DNA of 64,000 nt, from assembly GCF_003610915.1 (NCBI RefSeq), contig NZ_NSDJ01000001.1:3596001-3660000 (forward strand). Reading direction: 5' to 3'. Numbering within the stretch: the stretch's first letter is position 1; each line of letters starts with the position of its first letter. This DNA comes from Rahnella variigena (GTDB taxonomy: Bacteria; Pseudomonadota; Gammaproteobacteria; Enterobacterales; Enterobacteriaceae). Positions 25,719 to 35,426 of this stretch are shown here, piece by piece. The translations under genes and the position numbers were made by a program. The notes beneath the pieces are model-generated. The model was not told the DNA's origin. It worked only from the letters and a program-made list of their open reading frames with translations, and did no database searches.

Positions 25719-27095
25719 TCAAGCTTCCGGCGCAATCTCCCCGCTCATCTGCGGTGGCTGCTTGCGAAACGCATTAGTGATAAACGCCAGATACCCAAAG
25801 CCAATCGCGCCCCAGACTAAGCCTAATGTCATCGAACTCGATTCCAGGTTCAGCCACAGCGCACCGACGGTCAGCGCACCAATCACCGGTAAGACCAGAT
25901 AGTTGATGTGATCTTTCAGCGTACGGTTACGTTTTTCACGGATGTAGAACTGTGAAATCACCGACAGGTTCACGAAGGTGAACGCCACCAGCGCACCAAA
26001 GTTAATCAGCGCAGTCGCCGTCACCAGATCAAAGGTCACCGCAGACATCGCCACAGCGCCGACCAGCAGGACGTTGAACGTCGGGGTACGCCATTTCGGA
26101 TGCACATAACCGAACAGTTTTTCCGGGAACACACCATCACGGCCCATCACGTACAGCAGACGGGAAACACCGGCGTGCGCCGCCATACCCGATGCCAGAA
26201 CGGTCACACAGCTGAAGCACAAAATGACGGACTGGAAGAACTTACCTGCCACATACAGCATGATTTCAGGCTGTGACGCGTCCGGATCTTTAAAGCGTGA
26301 GATGTCCGGGAAGTACAGTTGCAGGAAGTAAGACACCACCACGAAGATGATGCCGCCAATCAGCGCGGTCAGGAAAATCGCTTTCGGAATGACTTTGCCC
26401 GCGTTTGGCGTTTCTTCTGACAACGAACTGATACCGTCGAAGCCCAGGAACGAGAAGCACAGAATGGTCGCCCCGGTGATCATCGGCACCACGTGCGCAT
26501 TCTCACTGAAGAATGGCTTGGTGGTCGCCAGCGTGCCCATGCCCTCGCCCATGTAAACGCCACGGACTAACAGACCCAGGAACACCACCATGATCGCCAC
26601 CTGCACCACAACAATGATGCTGTTCAGGTTAGCAACGACCTTGATACCGCGCAGGTTGAACGCGGTCATCATGCCGACCAGCGCCACCACGAATATCCAT
26701 GACGGTACGCCCGGGAAGATGGCTTCCAGGTAGATCTTCGCCAGCAGGATGTTGATCATCGGCATGAACAGGTAGTCCAGCAGTGATGACCAGCCGACCA
26801 TAAAACCGACGTGCGGGCTGATGGCTTTTTGCGCGTAAGTATAAGCAGAACCGGCAGACGGGAAACGTTGCACCAGTTTGCCGTAGCTCACGGCAGTAAA
26901 CAGAACGGCGATCAGCGCGAAAATATACGCGGTCGCGACGTGACCATCGGTCAGGCCGGACACAATGCCGAACGTATCGAAAATGGTCATCGGTTGCAGA
27001 TAGGCAAGACCCATCATCACAACCTGAACCAGAGTCAGGGTTTTACGCAGTTGTACACGCTGAGTGGCCGGAGCGGCAGATGCATTAGCAGACAT
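25719..27095 (-). CDS. puuP: Putrescine importer
   Basis: A 458-residue amino acid-polyamine-organocation (APC) permease with about 12 helices. Very close to E. coli PuuP ([51 protein letters not shown]). Proton-coupled putrescine uptake at the inner membrane for the Puu pathway. GGAGGG lies eight bases before the ATG. A terminator after puuA means that puuP has its own promoter, and a coupled ORF occupies its leader. Confidence 0.95.
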   Translation of the reverse strand: MSANASAAPATQRVQLRKTLTLVQVVMMGLAYLQPMTIFDTFGIVSGLTDGHVATAYIFALIAVLFTAVSYGKLVQRFPSAGSAYTYAQKAISPHVGFMVGWSSLLDYLFMPMINILLAKIYLEAIFPGVPSWIFVVALVGMMTAFNLRGIKVVANLNSIIVVVQVAIMVVFLGLLVRGVYMGEGMGTLATTKPFFSENAHVVPMITGATILCFSFLGFDGISSLSEETPNAGKVIPKAIFLTALIGGIIFVVVSYFLQLYFPDISRFKDPDASQPEIMLYVAGKFFQSVILCFSCVTVLASGMAAHAGVSRLLYVMGRDGVFPEKLFGYVHPKWRTPTFNVLLVGAVAMSAVTFDLVTATALINFGALVAFTFVNLSVISQFYIREKRNRTLKDHINYLVLPVIGALTVGALWLNLESSSMTLGLVWGAIGFGYLAFITNAFRKQPPQMSGEIAPEA

Positions 27096-27297
27096 GGTTC
27101 AGCCCTCCCTGCATTGCAGACACCGGGCGCTTAAACGCCTCTGAAAGCAACGTACAGGGAAAACTTCGTGAGTTATTACCAGTAAACGGGGGAGTGATCT
27201 TCACGTCGCTGAACGCGGAGGTGAAGGCTGTGCGAATGTGGCCGCAGCTGAAAGTAGTACCGGCGGGCACCGGTACAGGTTTGAAGTATTGCCCCAT
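27085..27297 (-). CDS. Possible 70-residue leader ORF overlapping the puuP start
   Basis: Starts ATG at 27297 with GAGGAAA six bases upstream, and stops (TAA) 8-10 bases inside puuP, so its last codons contain the puuP ribosome site GGAGGG. I do not recognise the product (begins [16 protein letters not shown], Cys at several positions, no membrane span). Third positions in its first half are rich in C and G, as in real genes here. A hairpin with arms GTACCGG/CCGGTAC lies in its early codons. Could be a translated leader controlling puuP, or chance. Confidence 0.35.
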   Translation of the reverse strand: MGQYFKPVPVPAGTTFSCGHIRTAFTSAFSDVKITPPFTGNNSRSFPCTLLSEAFKRPVSAMQGGLNHVC

Positions 27298-27410
27298 ATT
27301 ACATTTCCTCATAGTGGCGACCGTTTTTAATTTGGGATCGCACACGAACCTTGTTATCTATCCGGATCTGGGTCCGGCCTCTGTTGAATTAGTTTGGGTA
27401 CTGCATATAT

Positions 27411-27447
27411 AAAAAAAATAACCGGCGCCTTTAAGCGTCGGTTATCT
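27411..27447 (-). terminator. Intrinsic terminator after puuA
   Basis: Minus strand: ATAACCGACGC-TTAAAG-GCGCCGGTTAT followed by eight T residues. It separates puuA from puuP. The rest of 27096-27556 holds the puuP leader (with the possible ORF) and, between 27300 and 27410, presumably its promoter, which I cannot place. Confidence 0.8.
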
Positions 27448-27556
27448 GCAGTGCGGCGTATTTTGCACAAATCACGCATAAATGACAACATTCAGAGGCG
27501 TTGAGTTACAAATTCTTTTCCAGCAATGAACATGATGCGCGGATTCGTTAACTGTA

Positions 27557-28993
27557 TTAAGCGTTACGTAACATCCAGTCTATCTCCGTTTCCGTCACCC
27601 TTCGCTCAAACTGCAACAACTCGTTCGATTTACAGGTGTGATAAACGTGCGAGAAACGCTCGCCGAGGATTTTTTTCAGCGCCGGCTGATCGTCAAAATC
27701 ATACAGTGCATCGCTCTGGCGGATTGGCAGCGGAATACCTTCCTGTTCCAGACCGTTACCGGTCACCGGTTCCGGCAACGGCAAGTCGTTATCCAGTCCA
27801 TGCAACATGCCCGCCAGCACGGTGGCGACCACTAAATACGGGTTGGCATCAGCACCGGCCACGCGGTATTCGACACGGTGATCGGCAGTTCCGCCGCAAG
27901 GGACACGCAGTGCAACGGTACGGTTATTATGGCCCCACGACGCCTGCGTCGGCACATACATGCCCGGCTGGAAGCGGCGGAAAGCATTGACGTTGGGCGC
28001 TAATACCGCCATCGAGGCTGGCATTAAAGCAATCATTCCGGCGAGAGAGCGTTTCATCAGCTCAGAATCTTCGCCACCGGCACCGGCAAACAGGTTCTTG
28101 CCGTTGTCGTCTAGCACGCTGAGATGGATATGCATCCCGCTGCCCGCATATTCGTCATACGGTTTCGCCATAAAAGTGGCGTCCATATCGTGATTTTCCG
28201 CGACCAGCCGCACCAGACGTTTGAGCATCAGGGCGTAATCGCAGGCGCGCAGAATATTTTCGCTGTGGTGCAGATTGATTTCGAACTGGCCGGGAGAAGA
28301 TTCCGCCACCGCGCCATCCGCAGGTAATCCCTGAATGTGCGCCAGACGGTCAATGTCACTGAGCACATCGGCAAAGTGATCCAGATTATCGACGGAATAA
28401 ACCTGAGTATGCATGCTGCGTTCCTGCGTCCCCGGCGTACACGGCGGCTGAATATAACCTTCCGCATCGCGCTGCCTGTCGAGCAGATAGAACTCCAGCT
28501 CTACCGCTACCACCGGGAACAAGCCCCGCTGGCGCAATGTTTGCCAGATATGGTTCAGCACATTGCGTGGTTCAACGTCAAAGGGAGTGCCATCTTCGTC
28601 AAGCATGGTCAGAAGCAACTGGCCGATATGTTCAGGGTCGGAAGCCGAGGGCGTTAAGGTGCCGGGAACCGGGATACAGGTGCGGTCGGGTTCGCCCAGC
28701 TCCTGGCCTAATCCGGCTTCTTCCACGACATTACCGAGAATGTCCATGGCGAAAACCGATGCCGGGAAATAACAGCCTTTTTCGAGTTTACGGAGTGCTG
28801 AGACGGGAATGCGTTTACCGCGGAAGGAGCCATTGAGATCGGTGAGCAGGACGTCGACGTGAAGGGTTTGCGGGTGACGCTCCAGGTACTGAGTTACTTC
28901 ATCCTGGAACGCGCTACTTCGCTCTTCAGCGTGCTTAGCGAGGGGTTCGCTAATCTCTTTCTTGATTTCGTTCATCAGTTCAGTCGCTTGCAT
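27557..28993 (-). CDS. puuA: Gamma-glutamylputrescine synthetase
   Basis: A 478-residue glutamine-synthetase-fold enzyme joining glutamate to putrescine with ATP, first step of the Puu pathway. GS motifs: VELEFYLLD (metal Glu), SPGQFEINLHHSENI, GSGMHIHLS and NNRTVALRVPCG. Closely follows E. coli PuuA over the whole length. The first residues (MQATELMNEIKKEI) differ from E. coli; the ATG at 28993 has CGGAAAA upstream. Divergent from puuD. Confidence 0.95.
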   Translation of the reverse strand: MQATELMNEIKKEISEPLAKHAEERSSAFQDEVTQYLERHPQTLHVDVLLTDLNGSFRGKRIPVSALRKLEKGCYFPASVFAMDILGNVVEEAGLGQELGEPDRTCIPVPGTLTPSASDPEHIGQLLLTMLDEDGTPFDVEPRNVLNHIWQTLRQRGLFPVVAVELEFYLLDRQRDAEGYIQPPCTPGTQERSMHTQVYSVDNLDHFADVLSDIDRLAHIQGLPADGAVAESSPGQFEINLHHSENILRACDYALMLKRLVRLVAENHDMDATFMAKPYDEYAGSGMHIHLSVLDDNGKNLFAGAGGEDSELMKRSLAGMIALMPASMAVLAPNVNAFRRFQPGMYVPTQASWGHNNRTVALRVPCGGTADHRVEYRVAGADANPYLVVATVLAGMLHGLDNDLPLPEPVTGNGLEQEGIPLPIRQSDALYDFDDQPALKKILGERFSHVYHTCKSNELLQFERRVTETEIDWMLRNA

Positions 28994-29313
28994 AGGTTTT
29001 CCGCCATTTGCTGGTTTCCGGCATATCAGGCACCACCATGATGCCAGCCGGTTATCTTTACCGGGTCATTACCCTGTTCAACGCAGTGCTCTCATGTTGT
29101 CGCGATCCTCTCGAATGTGCTCAAAATAACGGCCATATGAATAACCCTAGCCTTAACATTAATTATTTGCAACACCTACATTCTCGCAACATATCCGTTT
29201 GAAAAGCGACCGTAGCGCTGCTAAATTGGTCAATAACAGGTCAATATTCTGAGCAGTTTCGTGCGGGGAGGCGCGTGCTGTCAGCAAATTCATCTACTCA
29301 ACGAGGCGGTATT
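28994..29313. promoter_or_regulatory. puuA/puuD divergent control region
   Basis: A 320-base gap with no gene. A direct repeat GGTCAATA at 29228-29235 and 29239-29246, 11 bases apart (one helical turn), resembles in reverse complement (TATTGACC) the half site that I recall for E. coli PuuR; this is a candidate PuuR operator. An AT-rich stretch around 29140-29170 may hold promoters, but I cannot fix them. Confidence 0.45.
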
Positions 29314-30117
29314 ATGGGCAATATATTTTCCACGACATCCACGGGAAAAGAGACGCGCTACAGACCGGTCATTGGGGTAGTTATGTGTGAGAACACTGTC
29401 GATGAAAACCCGGCCCTGACTGTCCATGAAAAATATCTGGACGCCATCTTTAATGCCGATGCCCTTCCCGTCTGTCTTCCGCATGAACTGGCAGCACGCG
29501 AAGGCGCGATAGACCAGATTCTGCGCGGTCTGGACGGCATCTTCCTCACCGGCAGCCCCAGCAATATTGAGCCCCATCAGTACGGTGAAGAAGGTGTCGA
29601 GGAGCTGGCCGATCCCGGCCGCGACCGCCTGAGTTTGCAGTTAATCCGTGCGACGCTGGAGAAGAAAATCCCGCTGTTCGCCGCCTGTCGGGGATTGCAG
29701 GAACTGGTGGTTGCTACCGGCGGCAGTTTGCACCGTAAAGTGCAGGACGTGCCGGGCTATATGGATCACCGCGAAGACACCTCTTTGCCGCACGACGAGC
29801 AGTACGCGCTGGTGCATCCGGTGCATATCGAACCCGGCGGCTTACTTTCGGAATTGTTACCCGATTATCAGCAGTTTCAGGTGAACTCCCTTCACGGCCA
29901 GGGAGCCAACCGTCTGGGCGACGTACTGACCGTGGAAGCACGCGCACCGGACAATCTGGTGGAAGCCGTGAGTGTCCGCAATCATCCGTTTGCCCTTGGT
30001 GTGCAGTGGCATCCGGAATGGCACAGTCTGACGGATCCCGTATCCCGCCAGCTGTTTGAGGCTTTTATCGCTGCCTGTCGCAAAGGCCATCAGGCCCGGA
30101 GCGCACGAGAGGAATAA
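29314..30117 (+). CDS. puuD: Gamma-glutamyl-gamma-aminobutyrate hydrolase
   Basis: A 267-residue class I glutamine-amidotransferase-like hydrolase releasing GABA from gamma-glutamyl-GABA. Nucleophile Cys125 in FAACRGLQE; His in GVQWHPEW with the following Glu completes the triad. An N-terminal extension of about 10 residues precedes the conserved RPVIGVVMC. Chosen ATG has GAGGCGG four bases upstream; an in-frame upstream extension has no such site. puuR follows after 4 bases. Confidence 0.93.
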   Translation: MGNIFSTTSTGKETRYRPVIGVVMCENTVDENPALTVHEKYLDAIFNADALPVCLPHELAAREGAIDQILRGLDGIFLTGSPSNIEPHQYGEEGVEELADPGRDRLSLQLIRATLEKKIPLFAACRGLQELVVATGGSLHRKVQDVPGYMDHREDTSLPHDEQYALVHPVHIEPGGLLSELLPDYQQFQVNSLHGQGANRLGDVLTVEARAPDNLVEAVSVRNHPFALGVQWHPEWHSLTDPVSRQLFEAFIAACRKGHQARSAREE

Positions 30118-30121
30118 ACGG

Positions 30122-30679
30122 ATGAGCGAAGTCAGTCTGGCGCCTGGTCGCCGGCTTTCTGAAATTCGCCAGCAACTCGGTATGTCCCAACGCAAAGCCG
30201 CCGAGTTGTCTGGCCTGACCCACAGCGCCATCAGCACCATCGAACAGGATAAAGTCAGCCCCGCCGTCAGTACGTTGCAAAAGTTATTGCGGGTTTACGG
30301 GCTGTCACTTTCAGAATTTTTCGCCGAGGAACATAAGAGCAGCGAGCCGCGGATCGTGATTAATGCGGCGGATTTAATCGAAATCGGCAGCCGCGGCGTG
30401 TCCATGCGCATGGTCCATAACGGCACACCGAACCATACCGTCGCCATGTTGCTGGAAACCTATCAGCCCGGCAGCACAACCGGCGATAAGATCAAACATC
30501 AGGGCGAGGAAGTCGGCACCCTGTTAGAAGGAGAAATCATCTTAACCGTCAACGGTCAGAGTTACCCGCTGCGTGCGGGGCAAAGTTATGCCATTAACAC
30601 CGCGAACCCTCACAGCTTTAGTAATATTTCGACGCGGATTTGCAGGATTGTTAGCGCACATACCCCTAATACCTTCTAG
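30122..30679 (+). CDS. puuR: Repressor of the putrescine pathway
   Basis: A 185-residue regulator, same length as E. coli PuuR: N-terminal Cro/C1-type helix-turn-helix (GRRLSEIRQQLGMSQRKAAE, recognition helix THSAISTIE) and a C-terminal cupin domain (HQGEEVGTLLEGEI) that senses putrescine. The ATG at 30122 follows GAGAGGA by eight bases. Located between puuD and puuB; it should repress puuA and puuD. Confidence 0.93.
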   Translation: MSEVSLAPGRRLSEIRQQLGMSQRKAAELSGLTHSAISTIEQDKVSPAVSTLQKLLRVYGLSLSEFFAEEHKSSEPRIVINAADLIEIGSRGVSMRMVHNGTPNHTVAMLLETYQPGSTTGDKIKHQGEEVGTLLEGEIILTVNGQSYPLRAGQSYAINTANPHSFSNISTRICRIVSAHTPNTF

Positions 30680-30729
30680 TTGTCATCGACTCCGGGCGAG
30701 GCAACGGGAACCCAAAGAAGGATGTCACC

Positions 30730-32043
30730 ATGAGTGCTCAAACAGGAAGTCCCCGCGCTGCCGGTGTGCCCCACACCGACAGCTATTACGCCAGCTCCGC
30801 CAACAACCATGCGCCGTGGCCGGAACTGACTGACAATATTGAGTGCGATGTCTGTATTGTCGGTGCCGGTTATACCGGCATTTCTTCCGCTTTATATCTG
30901 TGCGAAGCCGGTTACGACGTCGTGGTGCTCGAAGCCGCCCGCGTCGGCTGGGGTGCCAGCGGGCGAAACGGCGGACAGGTCGTTAATTCCTACAGCCGCG
31001 ATATAGATGTGATTGAAGAACGTTACGGACGTCAGACCGCCGATATGCTCGGCAGCATGATGTTTGAAGGCGCGAATATTATCCGTCAGCGCATCGACCA
31101 GTACGCCATCGACTGCGACTATCGCCCCGGCTGCATTTTCGCCGCGCTCAGTGCGCGCCAGCTGGCAAAACTGCGCGACCAGCAAAAGTTGTGGAATCGC
31201 TATGGTCATACCGAACTGCGGCTGCTGGATGAAACTGCCGTGCGCGGCGAGATCGCCACCGATCGTTATGTCGGCGGGCTGCTGGATAAAAACGGCGGTC
31301 ATCTTCACCCGCTGAATCTGGTGCTGGGCGAGGCCGAAGCGGTGCGCCGTCATGGCGGGCGTATTTTTGAAGGCTCGGCAGTGACACGTATTGACCACGG
31401 CGAACCGGCATTAGTGCATACCGCGAAAGGTCAGGTAAAAGCCAAATATGTGATTCTGGCAGGAAATGCCTATCTCAGTCAGCAGCTGGCGCCGCGCCTC
31501 ACGCGCCTCAGCATGCCGTGCGGTTCGCAGATTGTGGCGACGGAACCGCTGTCGGATGACATGGCGCTTTCGCTGTTGCCAAATAATTACTGCGTGGAAG
31601 ACTGTAATTACCTGCTCGATTATTTTCGCCTGACCGCGGACAACCGCATGTTGTACGGCGGCGGCGTGACCTACGGCGGCAAAAATCCGCCGAATATCGA
31701 TTCGGTGATCTTGCCCAAGCTCAACCGCACGTTCCCGCAGCTGAAAGGCGTGAAGATAGATTACCGCTGGGGCGGCAATTTCCTGCTGACGTTATCGCGC
31801 CTGCCGCAGTTTGGCCGGCTGGAAAACAACATCTATTACATGCAGGGAGACAGCGGGCACGGTGTGACGCTGACCCATCTGGCCGGGAAGCTGATCACCG
31901 AAATGCTGCGCGGCGACGCCGAACGTTTCGATGCGTTCGCCCGTCTGCCACACATGCCGTTCTTCGGTGGCCGCAACTTCCAGGTGCCGTTTACCATGCT
32001 CGGCGCGGCGTACTATTCGCTGCGCGATCGTTTAGGCGTGTAA
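30730..32043 (+). CDS. puuB: Gamma-glutamylputrescine oxidase
   Basis: A 437-residue FAD-dependent oxidase of the DadA/GlpO type. FAD-binding DVCIVGAGYTGISSALYLCEAG near residue 40, then WGASGRNGGQVVNSYSRDID and C-terminal GDSGHGVTLTHLAGKL. Oxidises gamma-glutamylputrescine to gamma-glutamyl-aminobutyraldehyde with H2O2 formation. AAGGATGTCACC before the ATG. In E. coli puuC (aldehyde dehydrogenase) lies between puuR and puuB; here the 50-base gap has no such gene. Confidence 0.94.
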   Translation: MSAQTGSPRAAGVPHTDSYYASSANNHAPWPELTDNIECDVCIVGAGYTGISSALYLCEAGYDVVVLEAARVGWGASGRNGGQVVNSYSRDIDVIEERYGRQTADMLGSMMFEGANIIRQRIDQYAIDCDYRPGCIFAALSARQLAKLRDQQKLWNRYGHTELRLLDETAVRGEIATDRYVGGLLDKNGGHLHPLNLVLGEAEAVRRHGGRIFEGSAVTRIDHGEPALVHTAKGQVKAKYVILAGNAYLSQQLAPRLTRLSMPCGSQIVATEPLSDDMALSLLPNNYCVEDCNYLLDYFRLTADNRMLYGGGVTYGGKNPPNIDSVILPKLNRTFPQLKGVKIDYRWGGNFLLTLSRLPQFGRLENNIYYMQGDSGHGVTLTHLAGKLITEMLRGDAERFDAFARLPHMPFFGGRNFQVPFTMLGAAYYSLRDRLGV

Positions 32044-32045
32044 CC

Positions 32046-32076
32046 CTGTTCCCCGCAGATTACCTGCGGGGAACAG
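32046..32076. terminator. Strong hairpin between puuB and the small gene
   Basis: Thirteen-base perfect stem CTGTTCCCCGCAG / CTGCGGGGAACAG with a five-base loop, directly after the puuB stop. Little T tract, so termination is likely but not certain. Confidence 0.6.
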
Positions 32077-32083
32077 CGAATAT

Positions 32084-32278
32084 TCAGCCTTTGCCCGCGA
32101 CCGGAAAGTCACTGTCAGTGCCCACTTCGGGCAACTCATTCAGATCTGGCTCGATCCCCTGCGAAATGTAATCTTTTGCGGCTATCGACTGCTCATTGCC
32201 CGCCGCATCGCGGATCAGCACATGTTTGATCGCCCCGTCTTTCATCACCTCGCGGTGTACACCGGTATATTCACTCAT
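32084..32278 (-). CDS. Small hypothetical protein (64 residues)
   Basis: I do not recognise this family. The protein begins MSEYTGVHREVMKDGAIKH, is acidic, has no membrane span or cysteine, and ends in a Pro/Asp-rich tail (PEVGTDSDFPVAGKG). AAGGAAACCACA before the ATG is a good ribosome site, and the gene has its own space between puuB and nhaP2, which supports it being real. The HVLIRDAAG segment looks like a small beta hairpin. Function unknown. Confidence 0.6.
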   Translation of the reverse strand: MSEYTGVHREVMKDGAIKHVLIRDAAGNEQSIAAKDYISQGIEPDLNELPEVGTDSDFPVAGKG

Positions 32279-32472
32279 TGTGGTTTCCTTTTTTATGAAC
32301 TGCGCATAGATATAGCTCATCTTTAAGCATAGTTTTTTATTCTTAACTGCAACTAATAAAAATCTTAAATGAGCCCAGCAACGCGCTCATTTTCCTGATA
32401 AATTAGGGGGATTGTCACTGATGACGACACCGCACGCCCCCGCACCACTCATGCCTTACAAGGAGAACGCTC

Positions 32473-34200
32473 TTGGACGCCAACACGATTAATACTCTTT
32501 TCTTTATTGGCGCCCTGTTAGTCGCAGCGAGCATTTTGCTCAGTTCGTTCTCTTCTAAGCTTGGCATCCCTATTTTGGTCATTTTCCTCGCCATCGGTAT
32601 GCTGGCGGGCGTAGATGGAATTGGCGGCATTGCGTTTGATAATTACCCCGCCGCCTATCTGGTCAGTAACCTGGCGCTGGCCGTCATTTTGCTCGACGGC
32701 GGGATGCGTACCCGCGCCTCTTCCTTTCGCGTTGCGCTGTGGCCCGCACTGTCGCTGGCGACCGTCGGTGTCCTGATTACAGCCGGTCTGACCGGGCTGG
32801 CTGCCGCGTGGCTGTTCAATATCAACCTGATGCAGGGTTTGCTGATTGGCGCGATTATCGGCTCAACCGATGCGGCGGCGGTGTTCTCACTGATCGGCGG
32901 TAAAGGCCTGAACGAACGTGTCAGCGCCACGCTGGAAATTGAATCCGGCAGCAACGACCCGATGGCGGTATTCCTGACCATCACCCTGATCGACATGATT
33001 TCCAAAGGCCAACACGGCCTGAGCCTGATGTTTGTGGTGGATGTAGTGCGCCAGTTCGGCCTCGGCATTGTGTTTGGTGTCGGCGGTGGCTGGTTGCTGC
33101 ACAAGCTGATTAATAAGATTACGCTGGCGGCCGGCCTGTATCCGTTACTGGCATTCAGCGGCGGCTTGCTGGTTTACGCCGCCACCATGGCGCTGGAAGG
33201 CAGCGGCATTCTGGCGGTGTATCTGTGCGGCCTGATGCTCGGCAATATGCCGATCCGCAACCGTCACGGCATTTTGCAGACCTTCGACGGACTGGCGTGG
33301 CTCAGCCAGATTGGCATGTTCCTGGTGCTCGGTCTGCTGCTGACGCCGAGCGATCTGCTGCCGATTGCTATCGCGGCGCTGGCGCTCTCGTTGTGGATGA
33401 TCCTGCTGGCACGTCCGCTGTCGGTGTTTGTCAGCCTGATCCCGTTCAAAAACTTTACCCTGCGCGAACGCGTCTTTATTTCGTGGGTCGGCCTGCGTGG
33501 CGCGGTGCCTATCATTCTGGCGGTGTTCCCGATGATGGCCGGACTGCCTAACGCCACGCTGTATTTCAACGTCGCGTTCTTTATCGTGCTGGTTTCCCTG
33601 CTGCTTCAGGGTACGTCGCTGGGCTTTGCGGCGAAGAAAGCCAAAGTACTGGTGCCACCGCAGCCGACGCCGGTTTCCCGCGTCGGGCTGGATATCGACG
33701 TGTATAACGACTGGGAGCAATTTATCTATCAGCTGGGCTCCGACAAATGGTGCGTCGGGGCGGCGCTGCGTGACCTGCAAATGCCAAAAGCGACGCGGAT
33801 TGCGGCATTGTTCCGTGGCAAAGAAATGCTGCATCCGACCGGCAGTACGCGGCTCAAAGAAGGCGATATTCTGTGTGTGATCGGCCAGGAAAAGGATCTG
33901 CCGGAACTCGGTAAACTGTTCAGCGACAGCAATAAAGTGGTGCTCGATGACCGCTTCTTCGGTGACTTTATCTTGCAGGCAGATGCGCCGCTGGATGCGA
34001 TTTCACAGCTTTATGGTCTGAATCTGGAAGAGACGGTGGATCAGTCGCAAACGCTGGGACATTTTGTGATCAGGCTGCTCGGTGGTGAACCGGTTATCGG
34101 TGACCATATCGAATGGGACGGGCTGACGTGGACGATCGCAGAAATGGACGGGAATCAGGTGAGTAAAGTCGGCGTGAGGATTGTGACGCAGAAGGCTTGA
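32473..34200 (+). CDS. nhaP2: Potassium/proton antiporter CvrA (NhaP2)
   Basis: A 575-residue CPA1 antiporter: about 12 helices (residues 5-390; ion-site region [11 protein letters not shown] and [11 protein letters not shown]), then cytosolic RCK_C/TrkA-C and CorC-like domains. Closely matches E. coli YcgO/CvrA. Exchanges K+ (or Na+) for H+ and helps in volume control at low osmolarity. The start is TTG at 32473, with AAGGAG seven bases upstream and the conserved MDA-N-T-I N terminus. Confidence 0.92.
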   Translation: MDANTINTLFFIGALLVAASILLSSFSSKLGIPILVIFLAIGMLAGVDGIGGIAFDNYPAAYLVSNLALAVILLDGGMRTRASSFRVALWPALSLATVGVLITAGLTGLAAAWLFNINLMQGLLIGAIIGSTDAAAVFSLIGGKGLNERVSATLEIESGSNDPMAVFLTITLIDMISKGQHGLSLMFVVDVVRQFGLGIVFGVGGGWLLHKLINKITLAAGLYPLLAFSGGLLVYAATMALEGSGILAVYLCGLMLGNMPIRNRHGILQTFDGLAWLSQIGMFLVLGLLLTPSDLLPIAIAALALSLWMILLARPLSVFVSLIPFKNFTLRERVFISWVGLRGAVPIILAVFPMMAGLPNATLYFNVAFFIVLVSLLLQGTSLGFAAKKAKVLVPPQPTPVSRVGLDIDVYNDWEQFIYQLGSDKWCVGAALRDLQMPKATRIAALFRGKEMLHPTGSTRLKEGDILCVIGQEKDLPELGKLFSDSNKVVLDDRFFGDFILQADAPLDAISQLYGLNLEETVDQSQTLGHFVIRLLGGEPVIGDHIEWDGLTWTIAEMDGNQVSKVGVRIVTQKA

Positions 34201-34206
34201 TGATTT

Positions 34207-34238
34207 AACGCCTTCCCCTCTCACGAGGGGAAGGCGTT
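34207..34238. terminator. Bidirectional terminator nhaP2/osmE
   Basis: Fourteen-base perfect stem AACGCCTTCCCCTC / GAGGGGAAGGCGTT with a TCAC loop between two convergent genes. Confidence 0.75.
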
Positions 34239-34245
34239 AATTGAA

Positions 34246-34578
34246 TTACTGACCAGCCTGCGGGTCTTTATCGTAGTCTGAACAGGACTGATAACCCTTA
34301 TTCATGACATGACCGGTGTCGTTATAGCTAACGAAGTAGGTCTGAGCTTTACCATCACGCGGAGCAACCGCATAAGTCTGGCAAGTCCCTTTAGCATGGA
34401 TAAGCGTGGCTTCAGTCGATGGTGGCCCTGCAATTGCACGAACCTGAGATTTGGTCATACCGACTTTAACGTCGCTGACGACAGGCTCTTTAACGTAGCT
34501 TGCTGCGCGATCGTAAGTCTGACACCCTGCCAATACAGAAACAGCTGTAGCAACCACAAGTAACATTTTCTTATTCAT
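34246..34578 (-). CDS. osmE: Osmotically inducible lipoprotein OsmE
   Basis: A 110-residue SmpA/OmlA-fold lipoprotein. Lipobox VLAGC puts the acylated cysteine at residue 19; conserved VGMTKSQVRAIAGPPS and IHAKGTCQTY match E. coli OsmE. In E. coli it is induced at high osmolarity and in stationary phase. The ATG at 34578 follows GGAGAAG. Neighbour of nhaP2, another osmotic gene, but convergent. Confidence 0.92.
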   Translation of the reverse strand: MNKKMLLVVATAVSVLAGCQTYDRAASYVKEPVVSDVKVGMTKSQVRAIAGPPSTEATLIHAKGTCQTYAVAPRDGKAQTYFVSYNDTGHVMNKGYQSCSDYDKDPQAGQ

Positions 34579-34820
34579 AAACTTCTCCTCCTGAGTACTT
34601 TTTGTATTGTTAAGCATAGAGGACATAAAGGATTTCGCCAGCCAATATGACTTTTATATGTTGATTGCTACAGATTTTAAGTTTTTTCTGATAACCGTCT
34701 CCCTCCCGCAACCCTTTTCTCTCAAATCTTTTTATGTTTCCAAAAAGAGGATTTTCAGGTTCTTTTGTTCTATACATGAATGAGGTAAGCCATTGATTGC
34801 GCGATAAGGAGCCCTGCCTG

Positions 34821-35420
34821 ATGCTGTTGGATCGACGCCGGTTTGTTACTTTGCTGGGCGTGCTCGCCCTGATACCGATGCCACGTATGGCCTTCGCGAC
34901 TGCCCGAGAGGTTGCTATGGATACACTGCTGATTAATAAACCCGACGGCGGTGTGCCGAATAACGCATTGCCGGTGCTGATTTATCACCGCGTCATTCCG
35001 CCCGATACCGCTGATAGTGCGGAATACCTCGAACACCTTTTCCGCACCAACGGCTGGCCGCCGCAGTGGCGTTATCCGGTGTATACCTTTACGCATTTTC
35101 ACTCCAACACTCATGAAGTGCTGGGCGTTTATGCCGGTAGCGCAAAGCTGCAACTCGGCGGCGAGCACGGAAAAATTATTGAGGTAAACGTCGGGGATGT
35201 GTTGTTGCTTCCGGCCGGGATCGGCCATAAACAAATTTCAGCCGATGAAGATTTCATGCTGGTCGGCGCGTATCCGCCGGATATGAAAGCTGACCTTTGT
35301 CATGACGAACTGCCACAACTGGCAGCACGCACCAAGGCGGTCAATGCCGTGCCGCTGCCCGCCACGGATCCGGTGACCGGACACACTGAAGGCAGCATGC
35401 TGGTGTGGCATAAAGAGTAA
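34821..35420 (+). CDS. Cupin-domain protein with twin-arginine signal
   Basis: A 199-residue protein: twin-arginine export signal (LDRRRFVTLLG at residues 3-13, hydrophobic stretch, AFA near residue 28), then a YjlB-type cupin (THFHSNTHEVLGVYAGSAKLQLGG ... GDVLLLPAGIGHK) with metal-binding His residues. Known YjlB-like proteins start near MDTLLINKP, without signal. Here that Met (34917) also has its own GAGAGG, so cytosolic and exported forms may both be made. Enzymatic function unknown. Confidence 0.7.
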   Translation: MLLDRRRFVTLLGVLALIPMPRMAFATAREVAMDTLLINKPDGGVPNNALPVLIYHRVIPPDTADSAEYLEHLFRTNGWPPQWRYPVYTFTHFHSNTHEVLGVYAGSAKLQLGGEHGKIIEVNVGDVLLLPAGIGHKQISADEDFMLVGAYPPDMKADLCHDELPQLAARTKAVNAVPLPATDPVTGHTEGSMLVWHKE

Positions 35421-35426
35421 AACCGG

